Shown: piece by piece, positions 35,960 to 48,673 of the stretch
Layout of the letters: each line of letters begins with the position of its first letter
Position numbering within the stretch: position 1 is the first letter of the stretch
Origin: Neoechinorhynchus agilis
Taxonomy: Eukaryota > Acanthocephala
Direction of reading: 5' to 3'
Length of the DNA stretch: 64,000 bases
Assembly (NCBI GenBank): GCA_051530055.1
Contig: CM121343.1
Coordinates: 7,440,001-7,504,000, forward strand
The notes under the pieces: generated by a model
The model's input: the letters and a program-made list of their open reading frames with translations, nothing else
Told to the model about the DNA's origin: nothing
Database searches by the model: none
Translations under genes and position numbers: made by a program

Positions 35960-36510
35960 TCGAGCCAAAATGGTGGCGTGGTTGATGTTCAGTAAGTGGT
36001 TTGCTGTGTAAAATGGTTGAGTATGGCAGAACGGGCGTCAGTGCCTCTCATCAGAGCATATTTATGTTTCTTCATTTTTTAAAAGTTGCTTGTTTTGCCT
36101 GGATAGGATTTATTACATTTGGTGCATGGAATTCTGTAAACAACACCTTTGCTTCCATGTTCATCTCGTTTCTTAATCATGGAGCTAAATGGTTTAACTT
36201 TCTTGGTGTAGATAGAACAATTTAAGTCTTGGGACGCAGGGTTTTTTTATCAGACCATTAATTGTTGTGAAGAACTCTTCGTTGAAGAATGATGTGCCCA
36301 TGAATGTCCACCATGTCGACTCCTGGAAAACAACTTTCCTTCCATAAAAGACTCTTGCAGTGTGATAATAGGCCACACATCGATATAAGTTACCGGCTGG
36401 CCAATCTTCATAAAAAATCTCTTTTCCGTTGCTCTTAAAGTCACATTCGGCAGTTTTTCAATTCTCTCCATGATCAACGCCCTTAGGATGCCCACAGTTT
36501 CATTCATAAG
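35960..36510 (-). mobile_element. Penelope-like element fragment (GIY-YIG end)
   Basis: The minus strand encodes KKVKPFSSMIKKRDEHG, then KGVVYRIPCTKCNKSYPGKT, the start of the GIY-YIG endonuclease domain of Penelope-like elements, and further on LLNINHATILARSEFRLDF from its C-terminal end. Stops and frame changes are present, so it is inactive. It differs clearly in sequence from the element at 63 kb, so two lineages are present. Confidence 0.75.
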
Positions 36511-36514
36511 AACA

Positions 36515-38010
36515 ACTGTTCATTGCTGATGTATAGGCCGATCATCCCTGCGATGAGCAGCCCTGGGTACCGGTTCTCAAAACTTTTAGCTACACCGATG
36601 ACTCACAACCAAAAAAAGGGGCGATTTAGCGTTGAAGGAGGAAACTCACTGATGAGTCCCGCCTTCTCGGGAGTTATCTAAGGATCTAGAGGGATGCAAA
36701 AATTCATAACCGTATGTTTTTGAGCGGCTAAGTGATTCGATCACTTCTATGCTCCAAGTATGTGCCTAAAAGGAAAAAGCCGAGTAATGGATGTTCTAAA
36801 CACTTAATTAACATAACCTGCTTGCCAGTAGACATTAGAGCAAACACCTCTATTTAATTTTCTTTATTTTGTTTGGTGATATAGTAATTGATTTATTTTT
36901 ACCCTTCCACAATACTTCGTCCGTATCCTCTTCAACTTTCGTTTCGCGCGAAAAAACTAAAGTTTAATCTTTTGTTAAATTAAACGTGAGAAGTAATGCG
37001 TGATGTGACAAAACGCAAGAAGGTGCATTCTTTTTTCGACAACTGAAAACAAGATTTCTTATTTGTCCCTCTTTATTGCAATCTTCAATTGATTTTATTC
37101 TGTAGAGAGCAAAAATGAGCTTATTGGTTTAATTTTATAGACCTCGAATCAAGATAGCGAGTGCGATTTCCATGGAACTATTTTTTACTAACTGTAAATC
37201 TTTAAGCTCTCTCTCTGCACAAAGAATCGTTGCGAGATTGTCATCACGGAGTTGAAAAGTGTCCTTAAATGCGTATAAGAGAAACAAAGAAGGACGTAAA
37301 TACCTGACATTCGATGAATTTATTGATAGATTCATTGAGCCTTTTCATAAAAATCCTTAAGGCATTCGCTTATAATCGAAATTGGTGCTATGTTTATTCT
37401 CGTACCAGAGAAGAAGGTTCAGTTATGAGGACGATGAAATGTTTAAGCGCGTTGCATACGACCGCAGGAACAACTGCAATAACCTAAATTAATTTTGCTG
37501 GATAAAGCCTGATAAAGGATTACAAGATCATGAAAGTGCGCTTAATAATGAGCATCTACTTGTTTCAGCGATGGGATATTCCAAAACATCTTACATTACA
37601 GTATTGACGACTACAATCATTGAAATGGATATCAGTGGATAAAATTCAATGAAGAATTACGAGAACCAGAAAAGTGTACTTAATTATTAGGTCGAGGAAT
37701 TATGCTAGAACGCCATACATTACAGCAGAAATAACTGCATTAATTTCATCTGATATCATTAAATGAATCGGATCATTATTGGAGACTAAAAAGGTTAGAC
37801 AAATATTTAAGAAAAATAGAAGCCCTATATAAGCTTAATAGATTTGACAATGTTCTAAATGTTAGTAAAAGCGATGCATAAATTTGTATGAAAATCACAG
37901 AACGGTAGAATGTGATTAAGAGTGAGAAATGCGCCTGACTTATGGGAATAATGATGGGTGAATGAAAATGGCATTGAATAGAGTTTATAGTTATTATTAC
38001 CTTACTTGGA
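36515..38010. other. Noncoding spacer, includes probable VPS54 3' UTR
   Basis: No gene supported. At 36,634-36,663 (+) there is CTGATGA followed by a TCCCG/CGGGA stem and GTTATC. That is a hammerhead-like layout lacking the GAAA box. A possible degraded open frame at 37,135-37,335 (-) matches nothing recognisable. Confidence 0.4.
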
Positions 38011-38014
38011 ACAT

Positions 38015-40350
38015 TTACTCTTCACTTGGAGAATAATCTGCAAGGGTTTCCACGCAGCAAAAGAGTTCCTTGAGATCTCGTATGAGATAATGGGCTGGAA
38101 TTGACGGAGTTGCTTGCTTCGTACATCGTTCAAGCATTGGTCGAAACTTATTCTTAATCTTTTCTAAAGTCATTCTGCGGTCACTTGCACTTAATATAGT
38201 TCTTAATGACTTATCCAGTACTCGTAGTTTTGAGCAGATATCCGCAACGACAGTCGCTGACGTTGTTTCATTGTATTGGGAAAATCCTTTCTCAAGTAAA
38301 GTCAGCTCAACAATTACAAGTATCTTATTCAATATTTCATCAATGTGAACAAGGTAATCACTTTTCAGTTGATCATTAAGATTTTCGAGCAGTTTTATTG
38401 ACGCACAGGAACATGTCGGGCAGCAGTTCAAATAGGAACAAATGACGGGAGGAAACTCTTGTTGGTTTTTTCTATTCATGAAGTTTCCAATAACGAATTG
38501 AAGAGACCGTACAGCTAATGCAAGATTCCGCGCAGTGATTGTTCTTAATCCAGCCACATCAATTGCCCCAGCTCCGATCAACAACTGACATATGCGACTA
38601 TTATAAAATTTGAAAAAGTCAATCAGTCTTGTTAGAACTTCGTATTTAAAGCATGTAGGATCACACAATATTTTGTATCGATAAGTCATCAGTTCCCAAT
38701 ACTGACCGACAAGTATAGTAAAAAATACCGTTGAGGTAGATACCGAATAAGATTCCTTGATATTAAGATGTTCAACGAATGAATTGGTTTCCTGATGTGA
38801 GTGTTCAATTAAGGTAAGTGCTTCTTCACTTCCTAGGTCGAATTCCGTCAGCTGTTGAACAAAATATGGAATTGCAGTCATTGGCGTCCACTTGTCTTGT
38901 GTGAGAGAATCTTCAAGGCATTTGATTTGACGTGAATGAAATGCCGCTAAGAAAGCCATGGATCTCTCTTTAAGCCAAAGGCCAATGATATTAGTCGTCA
39001 GTTCGTCTCTCGGACTTATAGGGATCAAATCAAATAGCAACTTCATTTGGGATTGCGTAGGAAGTGTAATTCTAGAAAGTCGTTTGACCAAACTTGCTTG
39101 AATCAACTGATCACAAAGATTTATGGTACGATCAGTTTGTGAACGATCGCATACTTCTTCGAAGATCAGTAAGTCCATCGCTTTCACAATCGACACTGAA
39201 AGACTAGATGCTTCTTTGCAAGCATCCTTCAAATCCTGCAATTCGTCTTCAGTCGATGAAGTAGAAAAGTCTGCTTTCTCTTCTTCGAGATTATGCAGTG
39301 TTCGACTATTCAATCTTTTTAATGAACTGCAATACTCTATCGAGAGCAATTCATTGTGAACTCATACTTTCCATCTCACAATGAACAACACTCAAATGTA
39401 CGCATAAATCCATCACTAAATCAGAAGTGGTGTCACGGCCTTTATTTTTCAGCAGTAAGCGTAGAAAAGAAGCAGTTCTTTCCAGATCAATCTTATGAGA
39501 TAATCCGTTCAGTAAATCTACAACGCCTGATGCTGCAGCAGATACAATACTATCCTCGCATTGTGCTCTCAAATCATTTAATTTATTGATGAGCCATTGC
39601 TCAACTGTAAGTCCTGAAAAGGGTACGTCATGTGATTGTATTATCCTGATAGCTCCAGCGTGATCACCTGCGATATTTATGGTTCTATGAATAACGTCTG
39701 GAAGATCTTGAATTTTTTTAATACTTGTAACATAGGCGACAACGTGGCATAGCCTCTCCCGTGTCCTAACTTTTTTAAACAGTTTTGCAAACTGCTCAAT
39801 AGAGCTCCTCATCCTATCCACGGATTGGTCATATTCGTTTGCGATCGCTATTGCCCTGCCGATCAACTGTCTACTGTTGATAACAGCACGTTGGCTTGAA
39901 TTTTGGAGTACAAACCCACTGATATCCGGCTTTGTAATGCGCCAATTCAGTACTTGCTCAGTTCTATCCAAAAGGTCGTAAACTCTGTCATTAATAGCTC
40001 CCGGACGTACTCTCCTGTCTAAATCATACAAACTAGGCATGATTCCGGCACCAATTGCGTTAACCACTTCTTTATAGTAAACATCATCTATTCCATTATC
40101 TTCACCGCAGAATCGAGATCTTACGCGTTTTAAGTCTCTTTTTTGGTAAAGTTGCTTCATCTGCTCGAATTTAGGCAACGACAATCGTTTTGGCGCTTGG
40201 TGCTTGAAAAGTCTGCCCCATGTTCGAATAAATAACGACTTGTTTGACTCGTGCTCATGAGGATCGTTTAAAATAGATGCCAATGAGTAATATTCAGGAC
40301 GAATGCTCATGTACAACAGAGCAGAGACTCGGAATTCGTGACCGTTTTTT
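38015..40350 (-). CDS. VPS54: VPS54, GARP tethering-complex subunit (5' exon(s) not located)
   Basis: VPS54 is part of GARP, which tethers endosome-derived vesicles at the trans-Golgi. The first exon seen begins after a TTCATTTCAG acceptor (AG at 40,352-40,351) with KNGHEFRVSALLYMSI, then LASILNDPHEHESNKSLFIR. A central part (VVAYVTSIKKIQDLPDVI) matches the animal family's coiled region. The C-terminal domain has the signature LLIGAGAIDVAGLRTITARN then LALAVRSLQFV, nearly identical in layout to human VPS54. A frame change at 39,350 is resolved by a 31-nt GT-AG intron (39,367-39,337), phase 1, giving CEMEKYCSSLKRL. About 770 residues are visible versus about 980 in human, so the N-terminus (one or more exons upstream of 40,352) is missing from this call. 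Confidence 0.9.
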
Positions 40351-40352
40351 CT

Positions 40353-40875
40353 GAAATGAACGAACATCAATTCGAAATTGAACGATCATTGTGTCCCCCA
40401 TGTCAACGACCCTTTAAAAGCAATGCTTACTCGCTTCTCATCGAGGCAAAGTTGCTCTTCGCTTATATCGGCAGACACTCACGTTTGGTGGCGCGTAACA
40501 GCAAATATGGAGTCAATCACTGAAGTTGATAGGATTTATATCGTATGTCGGCAAAAACATCCTGCAAATACGTTATAGGTTGAAAATGAAGGCGGGGTTT
40601 ACTACATTGACCACACTAATGAAAACGGCTCAATGCCAAAATATGTGCGATTATTAAACAAAATTGAAGCTACAATCAAAAGTCAACATTGGACGCAATT
40701 TGACTATTTTGATTTAAAGAAAAAGGATCAGCATCAAAACTAAGTTACAAGAACTACGGTTATAACCCAAGATAGACGAGAATTTTTACCTGCGGTTAAA
40801 TTCATAAAATCTTCAGTTTAATCACTGCATCGATATATCCATCAACGACAAGCGTAGGTAAACCACTTTCTTGAA
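40353..40875. other. Upstream of the VPS54 exon; no supported gene
   Basis: Probably VPS54 intron or 5' region. Plus-strand open frames (40,338-40,523 and 40,378-40,578, and a longer run after a stop to about 40,743) have no recognisable similarity. Confidence 0.35.
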
Positions 40876-40879
40876 TTAA

Positions 40880-41706
40880 ATGATTTTAAAATCCGATATT
40901 TCCGAGGTACAATCTTAGCCGAGGAAAATACAAGTAATCTTTATGGACGATTAAATGTTCAAACAAAAAACCCATACAGAAAGGCTTTTAGAAGATTGAA
41001 CTGTTCATAAATAGGTTGTTTTATGGTGTAGAGAAATTTAAATGATTTTAAAATCTTGTATTTCCGAGGTTCAATCTTAGCAGAGGAAAATACAAGTAAT
41101 CTTTATGGACGATTAAATGTTCAAACAAAAAACCCATACAGAAAGGCTGTTTGAAGATTGAATTGTTCATAAATAGGTTGTTTTCTGGTGTAGAGAAATT
41201 AAAATGATTTTAAAATCCTATATTTGCGAGGCACAATCTTAGCAGAGGAAAATACAAGTAATCTTTATGGACGATTCAACGTTCAAACAAAAAACCCATA
41301 CAGAAAGGCTGTTTGAAGATTGAATTGTTCATAAATAGGTTGTTTTCTGGTGTAAAGAAATTAAAATGATTTTAAAATCTTGTATTTCCGAGGTACAATC
41401 TTAGCAGAGGAAAATACAAGTAATCTTTATGGACGATTCAACGTTCAAACAAAAAACCCATACAGAAAGGCTGTTTGAAGATTGAATTGTTCATAAGTAG
41501 GTTCTTTTATTGCGTAGAGAAATTAAAATGATTTTAAAATCCGATATTTCCGAGGTACAAACTTAGCAGAGGAAAATACAAGTAAACTCTATGGACGATT
41601 CAATGTTCAAACAAAAAACCCATACAGAAAGGCAGTTTGAAGATTGAATTGTTCATAAATAGGTTGTTTTCTGGCGTTCAATTTCTACGCCAGAAAACAA
41701 CCTATG
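40880..41706. repeat. About 161-bp tandem array, five copies (family A, second locus, inverted)
   Basis: Same family as 13,345-14,140 but in opposite orientation: ATCCGATATTTCCGAGGTAC, GAGGAAAATACAAGTAATCT and GTTCAAACAAAAAACCCATA recur about every 161 bp. The right end is a perfect palindrome: ATAGGTTGTTTTCTGGCG near 41,661 returns inverted by 41,706, so the array ends in a foldback. Confidence 0.95.
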
Positions 41707-42144
41707 CTTACAGTGAAAAATCAAATTAATTTATTAAAAGGGTCCATAAATACGATACGGATAAATTTGTATCAATTCTAATCCAAAAATGAAGTCCCGT
41801 AGGTTGAAGTGTTCAAAAGACCTGAAAAACGAAATTTCAATTTTTCCGGCCTTGGTAAGATATTTGTGAAAAAGTCCACCGGGGAATTGATGAAAGAAGT
41901 ATTTACGTATACCAATGATATAAAAGTTCAGGTTCAAACGGTGACTTCTAAAAGCAGAGTATTAACTTAGCTTAAGATTAACGTTTTTGAAAGGCGAGAA
42001 CCATATAAAATACCAAATCTTCTATAGAGCTACGAGAATTTATCAAGTTTGCTATTAATTAACTGAATAAACTTAAACGCGGTCGATGTAGCCATTAAGA
42101 ATCCCAATTGTGAGTAGATTGGGCAACTTTCACATAAATGAATG
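41707..42144. other. Noncoding spacer between two arrays
   Basis: No gene or repeat supported. Confidence 0.4.
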
Positions 42145-43255
42145 ATATGTGAGGTATCGGGATAACGGATTATATTTATTAATCTTCACCAAGTTGGGAA
42201 CTTTTCTTAAAGACGTTTCGAGCCTCGTAGGGTTCATCATCAGTTTTTTTTATTAAAAGACGCTCTCGGCGAAATTCGAAACGTTTTTAATAAAAAAATA
42301 TTTACCGAGTGAAGACCTAAGCAATAATCCTAATCATCTCCTTAAAGACATTTTAATAGAAAGTTTATGATAATCCGTAGATACCCAGATCATCTGAGTG
42401 ATCTGCAATGAAAACGTTCGAGCTGAAATGACGATAACAATCTTTTTGTTATAACCAATCATTGAAAAATTTCGAAAAACTATGTGAGGTATCGGGATAA
42501 CGGATTATATTTATTAATCTTCACCCGGTAGAGAACGTTTTCTTAAAGACGTTTCGAGCCTCGTAGGGTTCATCATCAGTTTTTTTTATTAAAAGACGCT
42601 CTCGGCGAAATTCGAAACGTTTTTAATAAAAAAATATTTACCGAGTGAAGACCTAAGCAATAATCCTAATCATCTCCTTAAAGACATTTTAATAGAAAGT
42701 TTATGATAATCCGTAGATACCCAGATCATCTGAGTGATCTGCAATGAAAACGTTCGAGCTGAAATGACGATAACAATCTTTTTGTTATAACCAATCATTG
42801 AAAAATTTCGAAAAACTATGTGAGGTATCGGGATAACGGATTATATTTATTAATCTTCACCCGGTAGAGAACGTTTTCTTAAAGACGTTTCGAGCCTCGT
42901 AGGGTTCATCATCAGTTTTTTTATTAAAAGACGCTCTGGCGAAATTCGAAACGTTTTTAATAAAAAAATATTTACCGAGTGAAGACCTAAGCAATAATCC
43001 TAATCATCTCCTTAAAGACATTTTAATAGAAAGTTTATGATAATCCGTAGATACCCAGATCATCTTAGTGATCTGCAATAAAAACGTTCGAGATGAAATT
43101 ACGATAACAATCTTTTTGTTATAACCAATCATTGAAAAATTTCGAAAAACTATGTGAGGTATCGGGATAACGGATTATATTTATTAATCTTCACCCTGTT
43201 GGGAACTTTTCTTAAAGACGTTTCGAGCCTCGTAGGGTTCATCATCAGTTTTTTA
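42145..43255. repeat. About 335-bp tandem array, four copies (family B, second locus), with hammerhead-like boxes
   Basis: Same unit and orientation as at 17,195-18,215. The GACGTTTCGAG box starts at about 42,212, 42,548, 42,884 and 43,217 (period 333-336 bp). Minus-strand reading is CTGATGA ... CGAAACGTC in all four. Units differ between the two loci by only a few bases, so the copies are young or homogenised. Confidence 0.95.
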
Positions 43256-43359
43256 GAACTCAAGTGGTAGAAACAAACTGTACTTGTCGGAGACCAACAA
43301 ATTTAAAGAACGTTAATCACATTCTAGACAACCGGCATAAAGAAATGGCTTCTATATCG

Positions 43360-43530
43360 ACTTTTGATAGTTTTACCACCCCGGATTTAAATCACGTAGC
43401 ATAATTCCGGGTTTGTCATTCGGAATTATCGGACGAAGGACCCAAACGGGGACATGGGTCATCTTCTTTGTGCATTAACAAAACGTGTTATTATAAAAAA
43501 ATATTTCCCCCGAAGATAATAATTGTAAAC
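43360..43530. mobile_element. MITE-like element (family C) fused to the hairpin tail seen at 8.1 kb
   Basis: Begins TTTTACCACCCCGGATTTAA and contains CGGAATTATCGGACGAAGG, followed by ACCCAAACGGGGACATGGGT and CGTGTTATTATAA, then CCCCCGAAGATAATAATTG. Shares both ends with the copy at 21,880 and its interior tail with 8,060-8,130. Confidence 0.65.
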
Positions 43531-44448
43531 CATTAATGTTAACAATTCGGAATTCTTATTGTTTGTTGACAATTCACTTTACGACCCAAACTCTGCGCCA
43601 ACTTAGCGTGTTGAACATTGAACAAACCATAAACATTACGTCATTTAAATATCTCAGTTGACTTAGGAATCTCTTGCACAAATCAAATTGTATCATAGAG
43701 AATTGCCATCGAGGTGAATTTGATTGGAGCGTATAAAAAAACTTCCAAAAATTCTTGACAAAACCAAAACACGCCGCTTGGCGAACCCGCGGATCCACTC
43801 CTATAGTCCAATTCTGACTTTTAGCTTAATTTGTAGATATAATTGAAGAGGTAAGCAAAAACTTACGAAATATTTCAGAATAAATCATCAACAATCCGGG
43901 GGGGGAAACAGCGCCAAACTCGAATAAACGTTTGTGTTCGATAGAAGTGGACCAACGGGATTTTAGATGACAAAATAATGGAAATGTGTTCGTGACTTCG
44001 AAAGTCAAGCATGAAATCGATTACGGACTGATCGAATGCACTGCCAACCCAAAACTTTAGTGTGAAAAATAAAAAGGAAAACACGGCCGTGAATGCATGA
44101 CAATGAACTAATTAACGGATAATCCCAAAGTTCTGCGATCCATAAATCGTAAGAATTTACAATGTTCTTTCGCGAATTTGGCATCTTACAGAACAATTCA
44201 AGTATTTGTAAATCGCAATATTCAATTTTCAGTCAAAAAAACCATTGTTTGCATCCGATTAGTTGAGTTTATGTTCAATTGTTCATTTCAGATCGTGCCA
44301 TATTTCAGTAATCCTTCATTGTTTATTTTTACTCGATCAAATCTTGTTTGAATTCAAGCGTGACGAAACGTTTCTTTTTTTTCGTGAAATTGACGACATG
44401 AAAATTATGCCTTTTTAAAAAAATAATCAATTGGTCATCATGCCTTAT
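43531..44448. other. Noncoding AT-rich spacer
   Basis: No gene, RNA gene or clear repeat supported. Confidence 0.4.
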
Positions 44449-44449
44449 A

Positions 44450-44605
44450 TTTGATTTATTTAAAAAATATTTGGTGAACAGGTAACCTCGCCTCCTTATC
44501 AGTCATTGCTTGTGAGCTTTTAAATATGTGAGTTCGCCTCCATGAGTGATGAGACGAGGTTACCTCTTCGCTAAATATTTTCTAAATAAATCAAATATAT
44601 GTTAT
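44450..44605. mobile_element. Palindromic element (family D)
   Basis: TTGATTTATTTAAAAAATAT near 44,453 returns inverted near 44,580-44,600. The interior has GAACAGGTAACCTCGCCTCC and, inverted, GACGAGGTTACCTCTTCGC. Minus-strand CTGATAA followed by a GAGG/CCT stem and AAATATT resembles the repeat at 54.2-54.5 kb. Confidence 0.7.
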
Positions 44606-44990
44606 GATGTTGATTATTCTTTTTAAAAAAGTAAGGATTTTCTTTGTCGATGACACATGAAAATCGTCAAAAAGAATATGACGTATTCTTGGGCGATATT
44701 TAAGTAGTTGCTTCACCACGGAAGAGTCCATAATTTGATGGTTTTAGATTACGTCTTCCTCGTGTTAGGATTATGAGCGTTCTTAATTGCCTATTGAGCG
44801 ATCCGCTTTTGGCGCTGGGTTTCTTCCATGAGTGATCGGTGAGTTATTTTAAGACTCTAAATAGAGATGGCAAACATATCTGCCTGATTAATCGCCGTCA
44901 TCATCTGACAGATGGAAGCACTTGCGCTGTTCCTTCCCCCACGCCTTTCTCTCTTTATAATTAGGATATAAATATTTACAATGGTATTTT

Positions 44991-47900
44991 ATGTCACTCA
45001 CTCACGTACACACTCACGTTAGATCGTGTGCATTTTGGAAGATGATTGTTTCTCCGGCACTTACCGTCAATGACCATGAATCAAACTCCGTTGTCAATGC
45101 CGACGTGATTACGTTCAATTTCGATTCCGATCACGACTTGCTCGTGAGTGCTAGTCAACGGCTCCAAGCAGCTCAGAGAAGAAACTCCGATCTCCGTACC
45201 AATAGTGGAAACGCTATTCCTAGGCATTGTAGTAGAATACTCGCTGTTATGAACGCTATGAGGAAACAGAGAGACTTTTGTGACGTCACCATCATTACCA
45301 ACCAAATGCCCTCACGCGCCCACAAGGCAGTATTAGCCGCTGCTAGTCCCGTTTTTTTGGAAATGTTCCATATCAACAGCCAAAACTGCGGAGAAAACAA
45401 CGAAGACGTCCCAATCTCAACTTCAAGGGAATCGGTATCCGTTTGTGCCAACTAATTGGCTTCTATCAGAGAACACAGCGAAATTAACACTTTTTCCGGG
45501 GTTTAATCGACAGATCAGTGAAAAAAAACCCAGTACACAGAGCTACTTTTGGGCCACTTTAACGGTTTTTGATATGTAAAAACAAATTCCTAACAGCAGA
45601 GTGCTACCTAAATTGTTTAAGAAATCAAAGATGTTCGTCGGTCTTCATAATCCTTCTGTTAGTTAAGGTGATCATTGATACGGAATTAAACAGAAAAAAA
45701 TAGCTCCTCGTTTGCGAATATTTCTGAAGTGGAATCCAATGGGTTGGCTTATACGATGCCTAAGACGTTTGATTACGATACAATGGAAGCTCTGATAGAG
45801 TATGCTTATACAGGTAAATTGGAAATAAAGAAAGAGAAATTTGAAGACGTCTATTTTACGGCCGATCGACTTCAGATGCAGCCAATAATCGATGCATGTT
45901 CTAAATATTTGACCGAATCGATCAATTGTGGAAACTGTTTAGGTTAGTGACGGCCTGTTAATGTCTACATAGAACTTAAGGTTTTTGTAGCTGTTAGAAA
46001 AGTACTGCAACAGTGTAGCGACCGCGTCGAGTGGATCAACGATTACATACGTAACAATTTCGAACAAATCACAACGAAACACCGCGAATTCGACCGATTA
46101 CCTCGATTGACCGTTGTCTTGAAAGGTAACTCACTAGTCGCTAACCTCTGTTATGAGAGACTTGTGCGAAACGTTCTTCGGTGGTTCTGTGGAATTGTTC
46201 AAAAAGACGATATAAGCTTAAAGAAGCTCCCGCAAATCAGATTCATCCTTTCTATCGACGGTGACAAATGCCGTACTCAAGATGATCTCAGTTCCGACCA
46301 ATTTAAACGCGAAGTTTTTAGCCGAAAAGGATTTAGACTCGAATGCCATGAGATTAGTTTAGATGATTTTATGAACTTGGAACACGATAAAACCCCTCCG
46401 AATAAGAATGGCAATGTCATTGTGTCCTTCGATCTAATCCACGTTGCCAGGATTATTGAATCAAATGTTATAGGTCTTTGCATCATTCGAATGGCAAATG
46501 GAGGCAAACTCAAATCAAGAAAGAACTTCTGGGATCCCGATTATTCCGACAGAACAAAAGCTGAGATTATTTCTTTTCACTTAATACCAGAATATGCATC
46601 TTCAAGCGACAGCGAAAGCAACAATGCGGACGTCGACGTGAATCCATGTCCCAATATGGCAAAACTGTCGGCTTCAACACCAATCACTCATAATGATCCT
46701 GTCCTTCCGCCTCTTCCGATCGTAAGAAGTGGCTTTGGATTGGTAACTATTGATGAAGGAAATACAGTCGTTGCTGTAATAGGTGGCTTCAATAGTGGAT
46801 CGTGTTTTAGAAGTGTCGAGTACTGCGAGGTTGGTAGCGATGGTGAAAATGATTGCGATCTCAAATGGGTCGCATCTAAACCAGAATTGAAGTTTCGACG
46901 AGCTAGAGGGTATGCTTTTCACACAAAAAGGAAGGACAGTAGGGGTTTCCTTTATGCTTTATCGGGTGGTGATGGTACTAGGATATTAGCCAGCGTCGAA
47001 AAGGTAAGAACTCCCTTGAAACCCGTAGGACGGGGATCATGGATGACCGACAATAGTATTACTATTGTCCATGAAAAGGCATCATTCCTTTACACTCCAG
47101 GAGGTTGTAAACTGTACTCGTTCGGTGGCCTGAAGAACAACTCCTCAACAGCTGCGGATCGATGTTTTGTCAATCGATTAAATCACACATTCTCTCCAGG
47201 CGCCATTCACTAATCAATACATTGCTACCTAGTGGACTCTTCTGGTCCTTATTCTTTGGTTCAAGGCGAAATTGAAAGAATTTCTTCTCTGGTAGACGAA
47301 TTACGATTTTCCTTTCAAATGGGTTTGTCCCGCGATATAGGCACTTCGATAAGTATCATGTTTTTCGGAATAAAAATTATATCAGACAATCGTGAATGGA
47401 TTTTGAACTTCATTTTATTAGAAACCATTATGCTTTGAAAATAGACTCAATTTTTGCGCAGCAAATATCCATTACTTGACTTTAGAAATCACGAAAGTTT
47501 ATTCTCATTCGGAAATTTCATCCTTTTTTCGACTAAAATGTTTGTAAACATTATGATAAGAGCATTTTGATTAAGTGTTCCTTTTTCACTATAATACAAA
47601 AAGAGTGTCTTTTTAAACTTGCGAATAATTCGGGCGTTTTTTTGCGTTAAGGTCTTCATTGTTGACGTGTCTTTTGGTTTTTAAATTAAAACAGTTTCAA
47701 AATGGAGGGAAATAGGTTTCGGAACATTTTCCTGCGTTACACGCAACCGCAAAACAATGCTGAAGAGATTTGGTGAATTAATTCCTGATCCGGATGACGA
47801 GAACAACGATGAGCGTTGGGAAGGATGGCTGCCGATTGCGTCCATGGCGCAGAGTCGCTATGATGCGAGTGTTATAAGTGAGTCTGAGCATGATCCCGAG

Positions 47901-48314
47901 GGTCGAGTGTTCATATTTGGCGGCAATGATGGTTTTGTGTGCTCCAACTCATGTGAAGTATACGACCCGAAGACCGACTCTTGGGAAGTACTACCACCAA
48001 TGCCGGAATGCAACCGATGTTGTGGTCTCGCAAAAATAGGCGATGAGATATACGTAATCGGAGGGACGAATGGGATAGTCACATTATCCGACGTCCACAT
48101 ATTTAACACTAAGACGCTTACGTGGTCCCGAGGACCGAGCTTGAATGCTCGGCGGTCGAATTTCGGTATTGCTTGGATTCGTGGCCGTCTTCACGTGATT
48201 GGTGGATTTGACGGGAAGCAGTTTTTAAGAAGCGTGGAAGTATTGGATACGGACTTGGACGGGTGGACTGTTGTTAGTGAGATCAGTAGGAGACAGCGAG
48301 TTCCTCCCGAGTAG
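44991..48314 (+). CDS. IVNS1ABP: BTB-BACK-kelch protein, IVNS1ABP (NS1-BP) type
   Basis: A substrate-adaptor/actin-linked kelch protein. Exon 1 (ATG 44,991) holds the first half of BTB (MRKQRDFCDVTIIT, then AHKAVLAAASPVFLEMF) and ends at a GTATCC donor about 45,434. Exon 2 (about 45,730-45,940) completes BTB (ALIEYAYTGKLEI). Exon 3 from about 45,985 encodes BACK (VRKVLQQCSDRVEWINDYIR, then LPRLTVVLKGNSLVANLCYE) and the long linker characteristic of IVNS1ABP. The first kelch blades follow (VRSGFGLVTIDEGNTVVAVI, then SVEYCEVG). The last exon (about 47,740-48,314) holds the final blades (RVFIFGGNDGF, EIYVIGGTNGIV, RLHVIGGFDGKQFL). The stretch 47,214-47,740 is assumed intronic; whether one blade is hidden or missing there is unclear. 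C-terminus ends soon after the last blade, as in the family. Confidence 0.82.
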
Positions 48315-48449
48315 ACAGCGAGATGACTTTAGTTGTGTGTGTGTGGTGGTCCGTCGTAGATGGTGGACCAAATACTTTAAATTCGCAGCATATGTACACC
48401 CTCGAATAATTTCAAGGAAGAACGACTAGGAAGCTTCAACCAAAAATTA

Positions 48450-48640
48450 GTTTCTTTTGGTAGTTATACACACCCGGATGTAAATTCATAGATTTATTTC
48501 CCCGATATTTCGTCGTCGATTAGATTTATCTACAATGACAAACCTTGAGGAAATAAATCAGCGGTGAATTTTTTTAATCCGATATAACTACCAAAAGAAT
48601 CTTCTCCCTGAAGATAATAATCCAAGACATCAAAAAATTA
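48450..48640. mobile_element. MITE-like element with TTCTTTTGGTAGTTATA inverted ends (family C)
   Basis: TTCTTTTGGTAGTTATA at 48,452 returns inverted as TATAACTACCAAAAGAA at 48,584-48,600. Contains TTTCCCCGATATTTCGTCG and ACAAACCTTGAGGAAATAAA. Continues with CCTGAAGATAATAATCCAAG, which matches (inverted) the left end at 21,890. Confidence 0.75.
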
Positions 48641-48673
48641 GTATTCTTTCTCTATAATCTCGCTTATCTAAGA

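Noticed and set aside
36627-36668. CTGATGA with a perfect TCCCG/CGGGA stem as a hammerhead ribozyme
   Set aside because: The essential GAAA after the stem is absent (GTTATC instead); at best a decayed copy. A similar box near 56,276 (-) is also incomplete.
40378-40745. Plus-strand open frames upstream of VPS54 as a small gene
   Set aside because: Interrupted by a stop, no recognisable similarity, and likely within the VPS54 intron or 5' region.
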